64,000 nucleotides of DNA from Bacillota bacterium (GTDB taxonomy: Bacteria > Bacillota > Clostridia > Christensenellales > Aristaeellaceae), in the NCBI GenBank assembly GCA_023459275.1, contig JAEWVC010000085.1, positions 1 to 64,000 of the forward strand, in the 5' to 3' direction. How positions within the stretch are numbered: the stretch's first letter is position 1; each line of letters opens with the position of its first letter. The translations under genes and the position numbers were made by a program. This document shows, in pieces, positions 47,972 through 56,707 of the stretch. A model generated the notes under the pieces. It was not told where the DNA came from, did no database searches, and worked only from the letters and a program-made list of their open reading frames with translations.

Positions 47972-48979
47972 TCACAGCACCGCCGCCAAGGATGGCTGCA
48001 TGCCGGAGGACGGTCCGAGCGCCTGCGCAAGAAGCGCGGCGATCTTTTCTTTTTTGAAAGGAGGCGCGTTCAAGCTGTTCACCAAATCAACCGCCCGATC
48101 ATAGTACATGCATGCGATACGCCGTGTGAAGTTGATCCCCCCGGAGGTGAGCACCGCCTGCCGGATCTCTTCCTTGGTGACGTCTCCAACTGCAGCACGT
48201 TTGCGGATTTCCGGATTTTCCTTGATGGCGAAAATCAGCGGCAGTGTTACCACACCCTGCTCAAAATCGGAGAGCACCGGCTTTTTTGCCTGTTCCGCCG
48301 TCGCCTCATAATCCATGCAGTCATCCGCCAACTGAAAGATCATACCAAGGTGCCAGCCGATGGAGGCGTACTGATCCGCCTCTTCGCGGGCTTCCTTGCT
48401 GAGCATCGCGCCTGCGTAGAAGCTTCCCTGAAACAGCGCGGCCGTCTTGCCGGAGATGATGCGAAGATAACCGTTGCCGCTCAACGAAAAATTGCGGTGG
48501 TTTACGCTCTGCAAAAGCTCGCCCATGCAGATTTTTTCCATGGTATCCGGAAATTCCCCGTTAAGATCGCGCTCCTGCGCAGCGGCTTCCGCGGCCAGGC
48601 GCAGTGCCAGGCAAAGGATGTAATCCCCCGAAATCACTGCCTGGCGGTTGCCGAACTTTTTCTTCAGGGTCGGCAGCCCGCGCCGCGTGTCCGCATTGTC
48701 GATCACGTCGTCATGCGTAAGCGTTGCCAGATGCAGGAGCTCTACGGCTGCCGCAGCTTTTGCAGCCGCCGGATTGACGCCAGCCGCTTCCTCCGCGCAG
48801 ATAAGTACCGCGCGGGCGCGCAAAAACTTGCCGCTGGACTGCGTCAGGTACCCGGTACGCGGCCTGAAAGGGCCCGGCGTGGACAGCAACGCTTGATCCA
48901 TTTGCGTTTTGGCAAGCGCAAGCGCACTTAAAAACGGGATAGGTTCGAAGGCGGTTTCCCCGCTTTTGCTATCAATCAT
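47972..48979 (-). CDS. polyprenyl diphosphate synthase (HepT/DmkB-like)
   Basis: A 335-residue trans-isoprenyl diphosphate synthase. The first Asp-rich motif is LTHDDVIDNADTRRG (DDxxD) near 87-101, the second QLADDCMDY near 216-224, and GKTAALF lies between. The chain length is probably heptaprenyl or octaprenyl, as in menaquinone side chains. It overlaps ndh2 by 8 bp, so the two are coupled. In Listeria an analogous synthase (DmkB) supplies the side chain of the demethylmenaquinone used for extracellular electron transfer. Confidence 0.9.
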   Translation of the reverse strand: MIDSKSGETAFEPIPFLSALALAKTQMDQALLSTPGPFRPRTGYLTQSSGKFLRARAVLICAEEAAGVNPAAAKAAAAVELLHLATLTHDDVIDNADTRRGLPTLKKKFGNRQAVISGDYILCLALRLAAEAAAQERDLNGEFPDTMEKICMGELLQSVNHRNFSLSGNGYLRIISGKTAALFQGSFYAGAMLSKEAREEADQYASIGWHLGMIFQLADDCMDYEATAEQAKKPVLSDFEQGVVTLPLIFAIKENPEIRKRAAVGDVTKEEIRQAVLTSGGINFTRRIACMYYDRAVDLVNSLNAPPFKKEKIAALLAQALGPSSGMQPSLAAVL

Positions 48980-50969
48980 TATACAGATACCACTTTTTGA
49001 TCCACCGGAGATGTTTCCAATGGCGCTTCAGATAAGGCATGGCGTAGTAATCAAGGCCAATGGTGCGGCCTGCACCGATCAGGCAGGCAATGCTGGCAAA
49101 TATCATCCAAATGGTGTTCAGATACAGTCCCGTGGTAGTGACGAACATAAACTGCAGCACCAGGGATGCGGCGCTGGCCGGGGCGGTAAACAATCCGCCC
49201 ATAAGGGCAAGCCCTACCAGCAATTCCATCACGATAATGGCGATCTGCATGAAAAGCTGCAGACCATCGCTGGCCAACACGGTACGGTCCACAAACCAGT
49301 TCATGAGAGGAATGTTGAGCTTGACGGCATAGTCGCCCAGGGTGGCTGCCGACAGGTCTTTCGCACACACCATAATGAACTGGATCAGGGGCTGGAGATT
49401 GATATTGATGAGCGCATGCCCGGCGGGCGCGGCGGCCGCGGTAGCCGCCCCGGAGGCGGAAGAAACGGCATCCGTTGCGGAAGAGACAGCGTCGGTGGCT
49501 GTGCTGGCTACATTCACAAGGGAATTGAACCAGTCGTTCGCGCCGTTGAAGACGCCCTTCAACACAGGCGTTGTGAACCAGCCTTCCACGATCTTCATGA
49601 TCGCCTCAAACACCAACACCGCGCCTAGCCATACGCGCAGCAGCACCAGCAGGAAACTGGGCGTCTTGTTGGAAAAATGCCCGCCTACAAAGGAGCGGTT
49701 GTTGCGGATGGTAAAGAATTCATGCCGCATGTAGCCGATGACCTTCGTCCAGCCCATCACCTTGACGAAATAGATCAAATTCACAAAATGCTTCGTGAAC
49801 ATCGCCAGGAAGGAAGGCAGGCCGAACTTATGCTTGTGGGTGCCGATATAAGCGCTGCCCCAGCGGCCGCCGACGCAGACCATCACACCGTGGAATTTCG
49901 GGGAATAGGCATGCATCTGCCCTTCGCCGGTAATTTGGACAAGCAGGTTGTGCACGGCGCACTCCGCGCTTTGCTCCGCGTTTTCCACCACCTGGCCCAC
50001 CGGCGCCTTTTCGTCCTTGGGGACATATTGCAGGACGTCGCCCAGAAGATAAATGGACTCGTCGGCCTTGGAGCGCAGGAAATCATCGGCCTCCAGCCGT
50101 CCCCGCCTGGTAGCGGGAATGGTTTTTCCAGCCTGCTGCGCGATGGCCGCGCCTTCGGTGCCCGCCGCCCAGATGACGGTAGATGTTTCGATACGCTTGA
50201 CCTCGTCGCCATCCTTCAGGTCGATGAAATCTTCGCCGATCTCCACGACGTTGTGCTTGAGCATGATCTGAACGCCCATCTTTGAAAGGCGCTTGTGGCA
50301 GCGGGCGCAATACTTGGGCGGCATGGTGGGCACCACCCGGTCCAGCAGGTCCGCCATATACATTTTGACCTCGGAGGGGTCGATCTCAAACTGGCGGCAG
50401 AGGATTGGCATCCACTCGGCCATTTCACCGGCCATTTCCGTGCCCGTAAAGCCCGCGCCTACCGTGAAGAAGCTTAAAAGTTTGGCACGCTTTTGCGGGT
50501 CCGTCTCGCGGGCGGCTTCCCGGAAGCAGCTTAGGATGCGTTCCCTGAGCGTTACCGCATCGTCATAGCTCCACAGCTTGTACGCATTTTCGTCCGCCCC
50601 CTTCACGCCGAAGAAGGTGGGTTTTGAGCCGGCCGCCAGCATCAGCACATCATAGGAATAGGTGCCGTTGGCACCTTTCAATGTTTTTCCGTCAGTGTCT
50701 ATCTCCTCAATGGTGTCCATCACCACATTGACCTTGCGGCCGGCGAATATCTTTTTGTAGGAAAGCTTGATGGAGTCCTCCTCCACGCGGCCTGCAGCAA
50801 CCTCGTGAAGCTCTGTGAGCATCGTGTGAAACGGATTCCGGTCGATCAGCGTGATGCTGACCTCGCCGGCCTTCTTCTTTTTTTGAAGCGATTTGAGGGA
50901 TTTTTCCAGCTTTTTCGCGGCGATTACGCCCGCATAGCCGCCGCCCAGGATGATTACTTTTTGGATCAT
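48972..50969 (-). CDS. ndh2: type II NADH dehydrogenase with C-terminal DoxX-like membrane domain (Ndh2)
   Basis: A 665-residue fusion. Residues 1-430 are an NDH-2 flavoprotein: FAD motif ILGGGYAGVIAAK (7-19), NAD-binding VGAGFTGTEMAGE (about 172-184), WAAGTEG and SIYLLGDVLQ. The C-terminal 230 residues carry four to five membrane helices of DoxX type, interrupted by an Ala/Ser-rich linker with two ATDAVSS repeats. It oxidises cytoplasmic NADH and reduces membrane quinone. A membrane-extended Ndh2 beside quinone prenylation genes is the signature of Listeria-type flavin-based electron export. GGAGGAG precedes the ATG. Confidence 0.9.
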   Translation of the reverse strand: MIQKVIILGGGYAGVIAAKKLEKSLKSLQKKKKAGEVSITLIDRNPFHTMLTELHEVAAGRVEEDSIKLSYKKIFAGRKVNVVMDTIEEIDTDGKTLKGANGTYSYDVLMLAAGSKPTFFGVKGADENAYKLWSYDDAVTLRERILSCFREAARETDPQKRAKLLSFFTVGAGFTGTEMAGEMAEWMPILCRQFEIDPSEVKMYMADLLDRVVPTMPPKYCARCHKRLSKMGVQIMLKHNVVEIGEDFIDLKDGDEVKRIETSTVIWAAGTEGAAIAQQAGKTIPATRRGRLEADDFLRSKADESIYLLGDVLQYVPKDEKAPVGQVVENAEQSAECAVHNLLVQITGEGQMHAYSPKFHGVMVCVGGRWGSAYIGTHKHKFGLPSFLAMFTKHFVNLIYFVKVMGWTKVIGYMRHEFFTIRNNRSFVGGHFSNKTPSFLLVLLRVWLGAVLVFEAIMKIVEGWFTTPVLKGVFNGANDWFNSLVNVASTATDAVSSATDAVSSASGAATAAAAPAGHALININLQPLIQFIMVCAKDLSAATLGDYAVKLNIPLMNWFVDRTVLASDGLQLFMQIAIIVMELLVGLALMGGLFTAPASAASLVLQFMFVTTTGLYLNTIWMIFASIACLIGAGRTIGLDYYAMPYLKRHWKHLRWIKKWYLYND

Positions 50970-51298
50970 ACCGTTGTGCTCCTCCTTTTGAGATTATACC
51001 AATGCCGTTTTTGAGCAGTGGAAGCCGGTGTCACCCCCAAATTCAGCCAATACCTTGTCAGATTTTCTACAATACTGACCTTATACCTTTCGCTCCCCCC
51101 AAAGATTTTTCCTCTTTTTTTCTCGCGAATTTATGGTGGGGAAATTTGTCTTTGCTGATAATGTCCGCCGCCGAAGCGTGAAAACTATTTTTTATAATCA
51201 AAAAAGGAATCTCGTTATTATATTGCAAGAGTATGCAGATGCGAATAGGAGCAGGCTTCATCAAGCGCAAAGTCAAATGCCCCGCAGGACGCGCGGCG
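50970..51298. other. 329-bp gap upstream of ndh2
   Basis: AT-rich, no gene. On the minus strand a TATAAT lies about 25 bp before the ndh2 start codon without a convincing -35, and another TATAAT with a weak -35 (TTCGCA, 17 bp) lies near 51222-51227. Either could start the ndh2-polyprenyl synthase transcript. Nothing else was recognised. Confidence 0.4.
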
Positions 51299-51967
51299 CT
51301 ACGGCACCAAGTCCAGAATTTTTTCCTTATCATTGACATCCACAAAGGATTCCGGCACATCCCCTACAATGATGCTTTCGGCAATGGAGACGCTGCTTGT
51401 GATCTCTACCTGCCTGACCCTGGCAGGGATGACCATGCGCACGCTTGTTTTCAGCACGAGAATGATCTTGTGGCGTGTCTGGTTGATGCCGGCGGATTCA
51501 AACTCCGTTGTAAACTGGGTAGACACAGCGCCGACAGGCAGTATCTTCACCGGGATCCCGGGGCCGAGGCCGGCCAGGAAACTGACGCCCAGCGCCGCGC
51601 CCAAAGGCACATGGACCACCTGGTTTTTGGCATCCTGAAGTTTTTCCTGGGCCTCAAGTGCCGTTTTTGTAGCCAGCTCGTTCATGCGTACGGTGTTTGC
51701 CTGAAGCATGGTTACCTTGCCTTCGCTGTTGGTGCGCACGCTGATCAGATCATCATAGGCGATCCCGGACCGCATGATCCCGTCCACCGCGGAGTTGATG
51801 CCCTTCACTGCCAGGGAGTAGGCGTTGGCATAGGCCATATCCAGCACCACCTGGGAAAGATTCTTCTGCCATACCCAAAAGGCGGCGGACAACAGCACAA
51901 CCAGAACCACGCCGATACTTAAAAGCTTTCGGCCAAGGCGCTTTTTTCCCCTGCGGGATGCATTCAT
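51299..51967 (-). CDS. yunB: sporulation protein YunB family
   Basis: A 222-residue membrane-anchored protein. A basic N-terminus (RRGKKRLGRK) and one transmembrane helix (LLSIGVVLVVLLSAAFWVW) are followed by an extracellular domain with the YunB-family sequence LAxKGINSAVDGIM...Y(D)DLI near 50-75 and VPLGAALGVSFLAGLGPGIPVKILPVG near 120-146. YunB is controlled by sigma-E in B. subtilis and contributes to spore formation. The second ATG (51967) is preferred because GGAGGG directly abuts the first. With spoIIE it supports an endospore-forming host. Confidence 0.88.
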   Translation of the reverse strand: MNASRRGKKRLGRKLLSIGVVLVVLLSAAFWVWQKNLSQVVLDMAYANAYSLAVKGINSAVDGIMRSGIAYDDLISVRTNSEGKVTMLQANTVRMNELATKTALEAQEKLQDAKNQVVHVPLGAALGVSFLAGLGPGIPVKILPVGAVSTQFTTEFESAGINQTRHKIILVLKTSVRMVIPARVRQVEITSSVSIAESIIVGDVPESFVDVNDKEKILDLVP

Positions 51968-52029
51968 TTTCATCCCTCCCTCGTTAAATGGATATGCAGG
52001 GGGCGTTCCGGTTACGCAGGGCTGCGGCT

Positions 52030-52057
52030 TTGCTTTCCCTGCCGCCTGTGGTATAAT
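52030..52057 (+). promoter_or_regulatory. promoter for the PBP1A gene
   Basis: TTGCTT (52030-52035), 16-bp spacer, TATAAT (52052-52057). Confidence 0.65.
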
Positions 52058-52116
52058 CGTCGGGAACCTGTCGTACTTGTTACGTTATGGCTTTGTGCCG
52101 TTGGGAGGCTATTGTA

Positions 52117-55077
52117 TTGTATCAGCCGCCGAAGGATAATCAGCAGGCGACAAGGCGGGCGGAGATCTATCCGCCTGTTTCGCCTGATTTTCAGCAGGAA
52201 GACGAAGAGCAGTTTGCCCAGCCCGGCTGGGAGGACGGCGATGCATCTCAGTGGGACAGTCAAGCCGGTTATGCGGACCAGGAGGGGTATGGCCCGGAGG
52301 AAATGATGCCGGAGCAACCCCGTGAGGACTGGGGCGAAGACTGGGGAGAAGAGGACCTTCCGCCTGAACCTGTGCCTGAAAAAACTTATAGGCATAGCAT
52401 TTTCAAGCCCAGGGTGCGCAAGGCAAGCTTTCTTCTGTCGGTGATTGTCAACGCGGTGCGTATCTTTTTTCTCATCGCCATACTGGCAGGGCTGGCGGGC
52501 CTGGGGGCGGTGGTAGGCATCGCCAAAGCCTATGTGGAGACGGCACCCACCCTGGACCTTGCCCTGCTGGACGACCAGGCGCAGACCTCCTTCATCTATG
52601 ACGCCGACGGGAACCTGATTACCGATTATAAGGGCACGGAAAACCGTGTGGTGGTTTCCATCGACCAGATGCCCACCCACCTGCAAAACGCGTTCATCGC
52701 CGTGGAGGACGCCAGGTTTTATACCCATAACGGCGTGGATATCAAGCGCATCGCCGGTGCGCTGATTTCCAACATCACTTCGGGCAGCAATCAGGGTGGC
52801 TCCACCATTACCCAGCAGCTGATCAAAAACACGATCCTCAGCGACGAACTGAGCTACAAGCGCAAAATACAGGAAGCCTACCTTGCCATGCAGCTGGAAA
52901 CGCGCTATACCAAGCAGCAGATTCTGGAAAGCTATCTGAACACCATTTACCTGGGCGAAAACTATTATGGCGTGCAGGTGGCCGCCAGGGGATATTTCGG
53001 CAAGGACCTGGGTGAATTAACCCTGCGGGAATGCGCCATGCTGGCCGGGGTCAACAACAGCCCCTATTACTATAATCCCCGCAGGAACTTCTTCCTGCGT
53101 TCCGCAGAAGGCGTGGACTATCCCGCCATCACCAACAACCGCACCAACTATGTGCTGCGCTGCATGTATGAAAACCAGTTCATCACTTACGAGCAGTACA
53201 CGGAGGCACTTAATTCCGCCACAGCCGTGGTGCTCAAAGACGCTCCTTCCGACGGGACCGGGATGTACAAGTACGCCCATTATGTGGAATACGCCGTCAA
53301 GGACGTGGTGAACAAGTTCCTTGAGATGAACGGCCTGGAGGATACCAGCGCCAACCGGCTGGCTATGGAGAACAAGCTGCGTACCGGCGGCTACCGTGTG
53401 GTGCTGGCCATCGACACCCAGATCCAGGAAATTGTGGAGGATACGCTGGAAACCTGGAAGAACTACCCCAGCCTCCGTGATCCCAGCGACAAGATCTACC
53501 GTGCCCGAAACGCCGATGGCACGTATACCGAAATCATACAGCCTCAGGCAGCTGCGGTGGTGATGGATTACCGTACCGGCGAGTTGAAGGCTATTGTTGG
53601 CGGCCGTACGCGCCCCACCCAGCGCAAGACATTGAACCGCGCCAGCGACAACAGGATGCCCGTAGGCTCCTCCATCAAGCCGCTGTCCGTATACGCGCCG
53701 GCCATTGAGGGAGGGGCGTCCCCGGCCACGGTGGTGTACAATATGCCCCTGCCCATTTCCGGCTGGAAGAACTCCAAGCTGCAGGACAGCTGGCCTGAAA
53801 ATTACGGGGGCGGCGGTTACAAGGGGCCGCAGACCCTCCGGGAGGCTATGAAGCGCAGCTACAACGTGTCCGCGGCCCAGACGATGATGACCATGGTGGG
53901 GGTGGACCGGGCGGTGGATTATCTGATGCGCATGGGGGTGGACAAGGAGCATATCGACGCGACGCCCTTTGGCGTTACGTTGGGCTCCAGCGGCATCTCT
54001 CCCATTGAGATGACGGTGGCCTACAGCGTGCTGGCCAACGGCGGCGTATATCAGGAGCCCATTTCCTTCCTGGGCATTTCAGACAGCGACGGCAACACCA
54101 TCTACGACAGCCATGCCAATCAGGAACGGCGGCAGGTGTACAAGCCCTCCACCGCATGGCTGGTGGTGGATATGATGAAGGACGTGGTCTCCGGCGGTAC
54201 GGGCACAGGCGCGAAGATCTCCGGCCAAACGGTGGCAGGAAAAACTGGCACCAACTCAGACCAGAAAGGCATCTGCTTCGCCGGGATGACCGGCTGGTAT
54301 GTGAGCTTTGTATGGATCGGCCATGACAACTACAAGGCCTTGTCCTCCAAGTCCACGGGCAGCAATTCCGCCGCACCCCTTTGGAAGGCGTACATGTCGA
54401 AAATCCATACCGCCAAGAACCTCACCAACCGGGATATTATGGAGGGCGACCCATCCGACTACGGGCTTGTGAAAGTTACCACCTGCGGCGTCAGCGGCCA
54501 ATTGGCCACCAGCGCCTGCAAGAACGATGAAATGGGGTACAAGGTGGTTACGGATTACTGGGCAGTGGGCACAAAGCCCCTCACGGAGTGCCAGATGCAC
54601 AAGACCATGACCATCTGCCTGGAAAGCGGCAAACTGGCCAATGAATACTGCCCCAGCGCGGTGCGGGCCAACAAGGGTGTGATCGTCATTCCCAAGGGCC
54701 ATCCGCTCTACAATTTCATCGGCACGAAATATGATTCCGTCCTTACCAAGTATCTGGGAGCCTTTTCCACGCTGCGCTACACCAACGATGCCAATGCCAA
54801 TGCCGCCATCAACAGCGCTTTGACCTGCAACATCCATGGCCCGGGCAGCAGCAACGACAGCTATATCGTATCCACCACCCTGATCCCCGATGCGAACCGC
54901 CTGCTGACCCAGGCGCGGACGATCCTGGGCAGGATCACCCAAGGCACGGATGCCTACAATAATCTGCAGAACGCCGTCAACAACCTGCAGAACCTGGTGG
55001 ACCAGAGCAGCCCCTCCTCCTCCAGCCTCACCCAGGCCATGAGTTACCTGACCCAGGCCATGGCCTCCGCACAGTAG
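52117..55077 (+). CDS. pbpA: class A penicillin-binding protein (PBP1A), bifunctional
   Basis: About 986 residues. An acidic, Gln/Pro-rich cytoplasmic tail (about 1-105) leads to one membrane helix. The GT51 glycosyltransferase has EDARFYTHNGVD, GGSTITQQLIKN, RKIQEAYLAMQLE and ILESYLNTIYLG. The transpeptidase has SxxK in PVGSSIKPL, SxN in KRSYNVSAA and KTGT in VAGKTGTNSD. The C-terminal 130 residues are a Ser/Asn/Gln-rich tail with paired Cys before it. It polymerises and cross-links peptidoglycan. I prefer TTG 52117, which has GGGAGG 8 bp upstream; the in-frame ATG 52087 has no ribosome site. Confidence 0.92.
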   Translation: MYQPPKDNQQATRRAEIYPPVSPDFQQEDEEQFAQPGWEDGDASQWDSQAGYADQEGYGPEEMMPEQPREDWGEDWGEEDLPPEPVPEKTYRHSIFKPRVRKASFLLSVIVNAVRIFFLIAILAGLAGLGAVVGIAKAYVETAPTLDLALLDDQAQTSFIYDADGNLITDYKGTENRVVVSIDQMPTHLQNAFIAVEDARFYTHNGVDIKRIAGALISNITSGSNQGGSTITQQLIKNTILSDELSYKRKIQEAYLAMQLETRYTKQQILESYLNTIYLGENYYGVQVAARGYFGKDLGELTLRECAMLAGVNNSPYYYNPRRNFFLRSAEGVDYPAITNNRTNYVLRCMYENQFITYEQYTEALNSATAVVLKDAPSDGTGMYKYAHYVEYAVKDVVNKFLEMNGLEDTSANRLAMENKLRTGGYRVVLAIDTQIQEIVEDTLETWKNYPSLRDPSDKIYRARNADGTYTEIIQPQAAAVVMDYRTGELKAIVGGRTRPTQRKTLNRASDNRMPVGSSIKPLSVYAPAIEGGASPATVVYNMPLPISGWKNSKLQDSWPENYGGGGYKGPQTLREAMKRSYNVSAAQTMMTMVGVDRAVDYLMRMGVDKEHIDATPFGVTLGSSGISPIEMTVAYSVLANGGVYQEPISFLGISDSDGNTIYDSHANQERRQVYKPSTAWLVVDMMKDVVSGGTGTGAKISGQTVAGKTGTNSDQKGICFAGMTGWYVSFVWIGHDNYKALSSKSTGSNSAAPLWKAYMSKIHTAKNLTNRDIMEGDPSDYGLVKVTTCGVSGQLATSACKNDEMGYKVVTDYWAVGTKPLTECQMHKTMTICLESGKLANEYCPSAVRANKGVIVIPKGHPLYNFIGTKYDSVLTKYLGAFSTLRYTNDANANAAINSALTCNIHGPGSSNDSYIVSTTLIPDANRLLTQARTILGRITQGTDAYNNLQNAVNNLQNLVDQSSPSSSSLTQAMSYLTQAMASAQ

Positions 55078-55101
55078 AGGGAGCAAGTGGCGGAGCAAAC
55101 G

Positions 55102-55130
55102 AAAAACGGCGGGAAAATCCCGCCGTTTTT
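55102..55130 (+). terminator. terminator after PBP1A
   Basis: AAAAACGGCGGGA-AAA-TCCCGCCGTTTTT, a perfect 13-bp stem with flanking A and T runs, usable in both directions. Confidence 0.9.
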
Positions 55131-55181
55131 CGTTTAAACAGGTCACGGCAAAATATAGTGGCAGTATTTTTGCGATATTGC

Positions 55182-55210
55182 TTGACAGGCGGGAAAACAG
55201 CCTGTACAAT
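55182..55210 (+). promoter_or_regulatory. promoter for tRNA-Ser
   Basis: TTGACA (55182-55187), 17-bp spacer, TACAAT (55205-55210). Confidence 0.8.
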
Positions 55211-55236
55211 ACTTTTCGTTTCTGTCTTCCGGTCAT

Positions 55237-55327
55237 GGAGAGTTGGCTGAGTGGTCTAAGGCGCACGACTGGAAATCGTGTGACGGCTTATACCCGTCCC
55301 AGGGTTCAAATCCCTGACTCTCCGCCA
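55237..55327 (+). tRNA. tRNA-Ser (anticodon GGA)
   Basis: A class II tRNA of 91 nt including encoded CCA. The acceptor is GGAGAGT paired with ACTCTCC, the anticodon arm is CACGA-CTGGAAA-TCGTG with anticodon GGA, a long variable arm follows (GACGGCTTATACCCGTC), and the T-arm is CAGGG-TTCAAAT-CCCTG. Confidence 0.96.
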
Positions 55328-55329
55328 GG

Positions 55330-55356
55330 CCCCCTCGAGCAATCGAGGGGGTTTTT
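55330..55356 (+). terminator. terminator of tRNA-Ser
   Basis: CCCCCTCGA-GCAA-TCGAGGGGG followed by TTTTT. Confidence 0.9.
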
Positions 55357-55374
55357 GATATAGTAAAACCTGTG

Positions 55375-56571
55375 TCAGCGGGAAGTGCCTTCCCGGCTTT
55401 TGAGCATTTCCACCAACTGCCGCGCAGCCCTTGGGGAACGCCCGCCCTTTTCCATAGCGAAGCGCTCGGCCTTCAGGTCCAGATCCACGTCAGGCCCCAA
55501 GGCGTATTGCCGGGCCAGCGCATGCACGATGGAAAGGTACTCCTCCTTGTCCGGGCGGAAGAACCGGACCGCCAAACCGAATCTGTCTGAAAAAGATACC
55601 TGCTCCTGCACGGTTTCTTCCCGGTGAATCTCATCACCTTCCCGCTGGGAGAAGGTTTCATGGATCAGGTGACGCCTATTGCTGGTCGCGTACAGGATAA
55701 CGTTCTGCGAACGCTTCCATACCGCACCCTCCAGCACGGATTTCAACGCGCCCAGTTCCTCACTGTCCGCGGACAAAGTGAGGTCATCGATAAACAGGAT
55801 AAATTTCAGCGGGTTTCCGTTAAGGCTTGACGCCACTTCCGGGATATGCAAAAGCTGGTCCCGCCGTATCTCAATCAGCCGGAGGCCCATGGGTGCGTAT
55901 TCGTTGAGAAGGGCCTTGACGCAGGAGGATTTGCCCGTCCCCGCGTCGCCGTACAGCAGTGTGTTGGCGGCGGGCTTTCCGCTCAGCAGCGCCAAGGTGT
56001 TGTCAAGGACTATCCGGCGCTGCGCCTCGTATCCGGAAAGGTCGGAAAGCCGTACCGGATCAGGGGCAGAAACCGGGACAAGAGCCTGACCGTTTAGGGT
56101 GAAAGCTCTGTATTTCGCATACATGCCAAAGCCGCCCGTATGCGCGCTTTCCAGCAAGGCCATGTAGTCGGCGGGGAAATCGGCCGGACGGTTCCGCCAC
56201 TCCGGCAGATATCCGTCATAACCAAGGGCCGCCTGGACCGTTCCCGCGGAAAGCTGGGACAGCTCCTGCAAAAGCTGAAGCTCCTTCTGAAGGCATTCCT
56301 TCAAAGCGGGGCTCGTCCGCTCCCCCCTGGCCCAGGCAGCAATATAGAAATTGGGATCATATACGATCAGGCCCCAGAGGTAATCCGAGAAATTCTCCGT
56401 TTTTTGAAGCAGCGCGGAGGCAAAAGCGCCGTAGCGGGACACCCGCTCCCAAAGCGGTGCGTTTTCAGTATCCAGCAGCGACAGCAAAAGTTGGACCACG
56501 CCGTCGGACAGAAGATTCCTGAAGATCACCAGGGACTGAAGCCTGGTATGAAGCCGCGCGAGGCTGTCCAA
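55375..56571 (-). CDS. DUF815 family AAA-type ATPase
   Basis: A 398-residue cytoplasmic protein. The N-terminal 190 residues are helical with no known domain. The ATPase part has Walker A LLYGDAGTGKSS near 209-220, Walker B LKFILFIDDLTL near 257-268, a sensor-like YATSNRRHLI and the SFSDRFGL arginine-finger-like segment. DUF815 proteins are widespread in Firmicutes, and their role is not established. Translation appears to begin at TTG 56571, which has GGGAGGGAT 8 bp upstream. It is divergent from the pseudouridine genes; no functional link is evident. Confidence 0.85.
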   Translation of the reverse strand: MDSLARLHTRLQSLVIFRNLLSDGVVQLLLSLLDTENAPLWERVSRYGAFASALLQKTENFSDYLWGLIVYDPNFYIAAWARGERTSPALKECLQKELQLLQELSQLSAGTVQAALGYDGYLPEWRNRPADFPADYMALLESAHTGGFGMYAKYRAFTLNGQALVPVSAPDPVRLSDLSGYEAQRRIVLDNTLALLSGKPAANTLLYGDAGTGKSSCVKALLNEYAPMGLRLIEIRRDQLLHIPEVASSLNGNPLKFILFIDDLTLSADSEELGALKSVLEGAVWKRSQNVILYATSNRRHLIHETFSQREGDEIHREETVQEQVSFSDRFGLAVRFFRPDKEEYLSIVHALARQYALGPDVDLDLKAERFAMEKGGRSPRAARQLVEMLKSREGTSR

Positions 56572-56647
56572 TATGAATCCCTCCCATGCGGCGGATGCAT
56601 TGCCGCAGACATACCATTCGTTCTACACATGAAAATTCCTGCCGAAA

Positions 56648-56676
56648 TTGACGGATAGACGCCGCCCTGCTAGAAT
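56648..56676 (+). promoter_or_regulatory. promoter for the pseudouridine operon
   Basis: TTGACG (56648-56653), 17-bp spacer, TAGAAT (56671-56676), about 31 bp before the TTG start. Confidence 0.65.
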
Positions 56677-56707
56677 AACACAGGCCTATGCGAGGGGAGG
56701 TGCCGTC

